In this document: in pieces, positions 63,238 to 64,000 of the stretch | How the letters are laid out: each line of letters begins with the position of its first letter | How positions within the stretch are numbered: the first letter of the stretch is position 1 | NCBI RefSeq assembly: GCF_029625315.1 | Contig: NZ_CP121110.1 | Location: forward strand, 62,001 to 126,000 | From: Flavobacterium ginsengisoli | GTDB lineage: Bacteria > Bacteroidota > Bacteroidia > Flavobacteriales > Flavobacteriaceae | Reading direction: 5' to 3' | DNA length: 64,000 bases | The notes under the pieces: generated by a model | Told to the model about the DNA's origin: nothing | What the model saw: only the letters and a program-made list of their open reading frames with translations | The model's database searches: none | Translations under genes and position numbers: made by a program

Positions 63238-64000
63238 ATGAGCCAGAAATTCATACACGATAATTTTTTATTAGAAAATAAATATGCTGAAGAGTTATAC
63301 CACAATTACTCTAAAAATCAGCCCATTATTGATTACCACAATCACTTAAATCCGCAGTTTATTGCAGAAGATAAAATCTTTGACAATATCACGCAAGTTT
63401 GGATTAATGGTGATCACTACAAATGGCGTGCAATGCGTACTTTAGGAATCAACGAACAGTTTGTAACAGGAAATGGTTCAGATAAAGATAAGTTCTTAAA
63501 CTGGGGAAAAACTGTTCCGTACACAATGCGTAATCCGTTGTATCACTGGACGCATTTAGAATTGGCTCGTTATTTTGATATTTATGATTTATTGAATGAG
63601 AAATCTGCAGAGAAAATTTATATCGAAACTTCTGAGAAAATAAATTCTCAAGCGTACAGCACACAAAACCTTCTTAAAAAAGTAAACGCTGAATTAGTTT
63701 GTACTACAGAAGATCCAATCGATTCTTTAGAATTTCACCAAAAATTCGCAAATAATTCGACTGGAATTAAAATGAGTACAGCTTTCAGACCTGATAAAGC
63801 CATCTTAATTGCTAATGATGGTTATAATGCATATCTGGACACATTAGGGGATGTGTCCGGTATTGCAATTAACACATATGCTGATTTACAGTCTGCTTTA
63901 AGAAAAAGAATCGAATTCTTTAACGCAAACGGATGTAAATTAAGTGATCATGGATTGAATCAAATTGATTTTGAGAACTATACAGAAAGTGAAGTAAATG
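63238..64000 (+). CDS. uxaC: Glucuronate isomerase (N-terminal part)
   Basis: The first 254 residues of a ~470-residue enzyme, cut by the window edge. UxaC converts D-glucuronate to D-fructuronate and D-galacturonate to D-tagaturonate. The metal-binding His-x-His pair is in IIDYHNHLNPQFIAEDKIFD (~28-47), with WINGDHYKWRAMRTLGINE and NPLYHWTHLELARYF following, and STAFRPDKAI. It lies 24 bases after kduD in the operon, so both classical uronate branches meet here. Confidence 0.95.
   Translation, partial: MSQKFIHDNFLLENKYAEELYHNYSKNQPIIDYHNHLNPQFIAEDKIFDNITQVWINGDHYKWRAMRTLGINEQFVTGNGSDKDKFLNWGKTVPYTMRNPLYHWTHLELARYFDIYDLLNEKSAEKIYIETSEKINSQAYSTQNLLKKVNAELVCTTEDPIDSLEFHQKFANNSTGIKMSTAFRPDKAILIANDGYNAYLDTLGDVSGIAINTYADLQSALRKRIEFFNANGCKLSDHGLNQIDFENYTESEVN

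Noticed and set aside
1..64000. Mobile elements, prophage or integrated plasmid
   Set aside because: No transposase, integrase, terminal repeats or shift in base use was seen; only the non-coding palindromes repeat.

Overview
The window looks like a chromosome segment of a Flavobacterium-type member of the Bacteroidota. The DNA is AT-rich, the promoters I could read have the TTTG / TAnnTTTG pattern of this phylum, and the gene content (SusC-like TonB receptor with a carboxypeptidase-regulatory-like N-terminus, PepSY and DUF4374 proteins, LytS/LytTR pair, kdu/uxa genes) fits. I see no tRNA, rRNA, CRISPR array, transposase or phage genes.

Layout. 0-8.5 kb (- strand): FAD oxidoreductase (cut by the window edge), an iron-permease-family protein, AsmA, an Mla-type lipid ABC set (MlaE-like permease, ATPase, MCE protein), then a TetR + ketoacyl synthase pair. 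8.6-12 kb: a glycosyltransferase with an extra C-terminal domain, overlapping a GH130 enzyme. 12-17 kb: small genes (DUF1328, DinB, DoxX, GNAT, Crp, a lipoprotein). 17-24 kb: a complete RND efflux operon (adaptor, pump, outer-membrane factor) behind a TetR repressor with five matching operators. 24-28 kb: SMP-30-like protein, two cupins, DoxX, an AraC regulator. 28.7-36.4 kb: a heavy-metal-type RND operon and an OmpR-type two-component system. 36.5-39 kb: a five-unit palindrome array, a candidate structured RNA, a small protein and a DUF4062/coiled-coil/zinc-finger protein. 39.2-45 kb: a third RND operon, divergent from LytS/LytTR. 47-52 kb: PepSY-like protein, two SDR enzymes, AraC, 2H phosphoesterase. 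52.3-58.6 kb: an AraC-controlled TonB receptor, DUF4374 lipoprotein and PepSY membrane protein, a set that resembles the Bacteroides xenosiderophore (Xus) system. 58.7-64 kb: an esterase and a hexuronate operon (transporter, kduI, kduD, uxaC) with two identical operators.

The most important caution is that 12 genes are broken by 17 apparent single-base frameshifts. Each gene becomes full length again if one base is added or removed per site. About half of these sites lie in homopolymer runs. The other half lie at or beside GCNGC motifs, usually with one extra base. This looks like long-read assembly error, possibly caused by base modification at GCNGC, rather than true gene decay. I give such genes their full repaired extent and mark the break.

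The best candidates for undescribed biology are the 82-nt three-way-junction RNA at 37.3 kb, the solo DUF4062-zinc-finger protein next to it, a duplicated non-coding element that ends two efflux operons, a 37-residue membrane protein coded between a pump and its outer-membrane factor, and an EF-hand-like calcium loop inside an RND pump.
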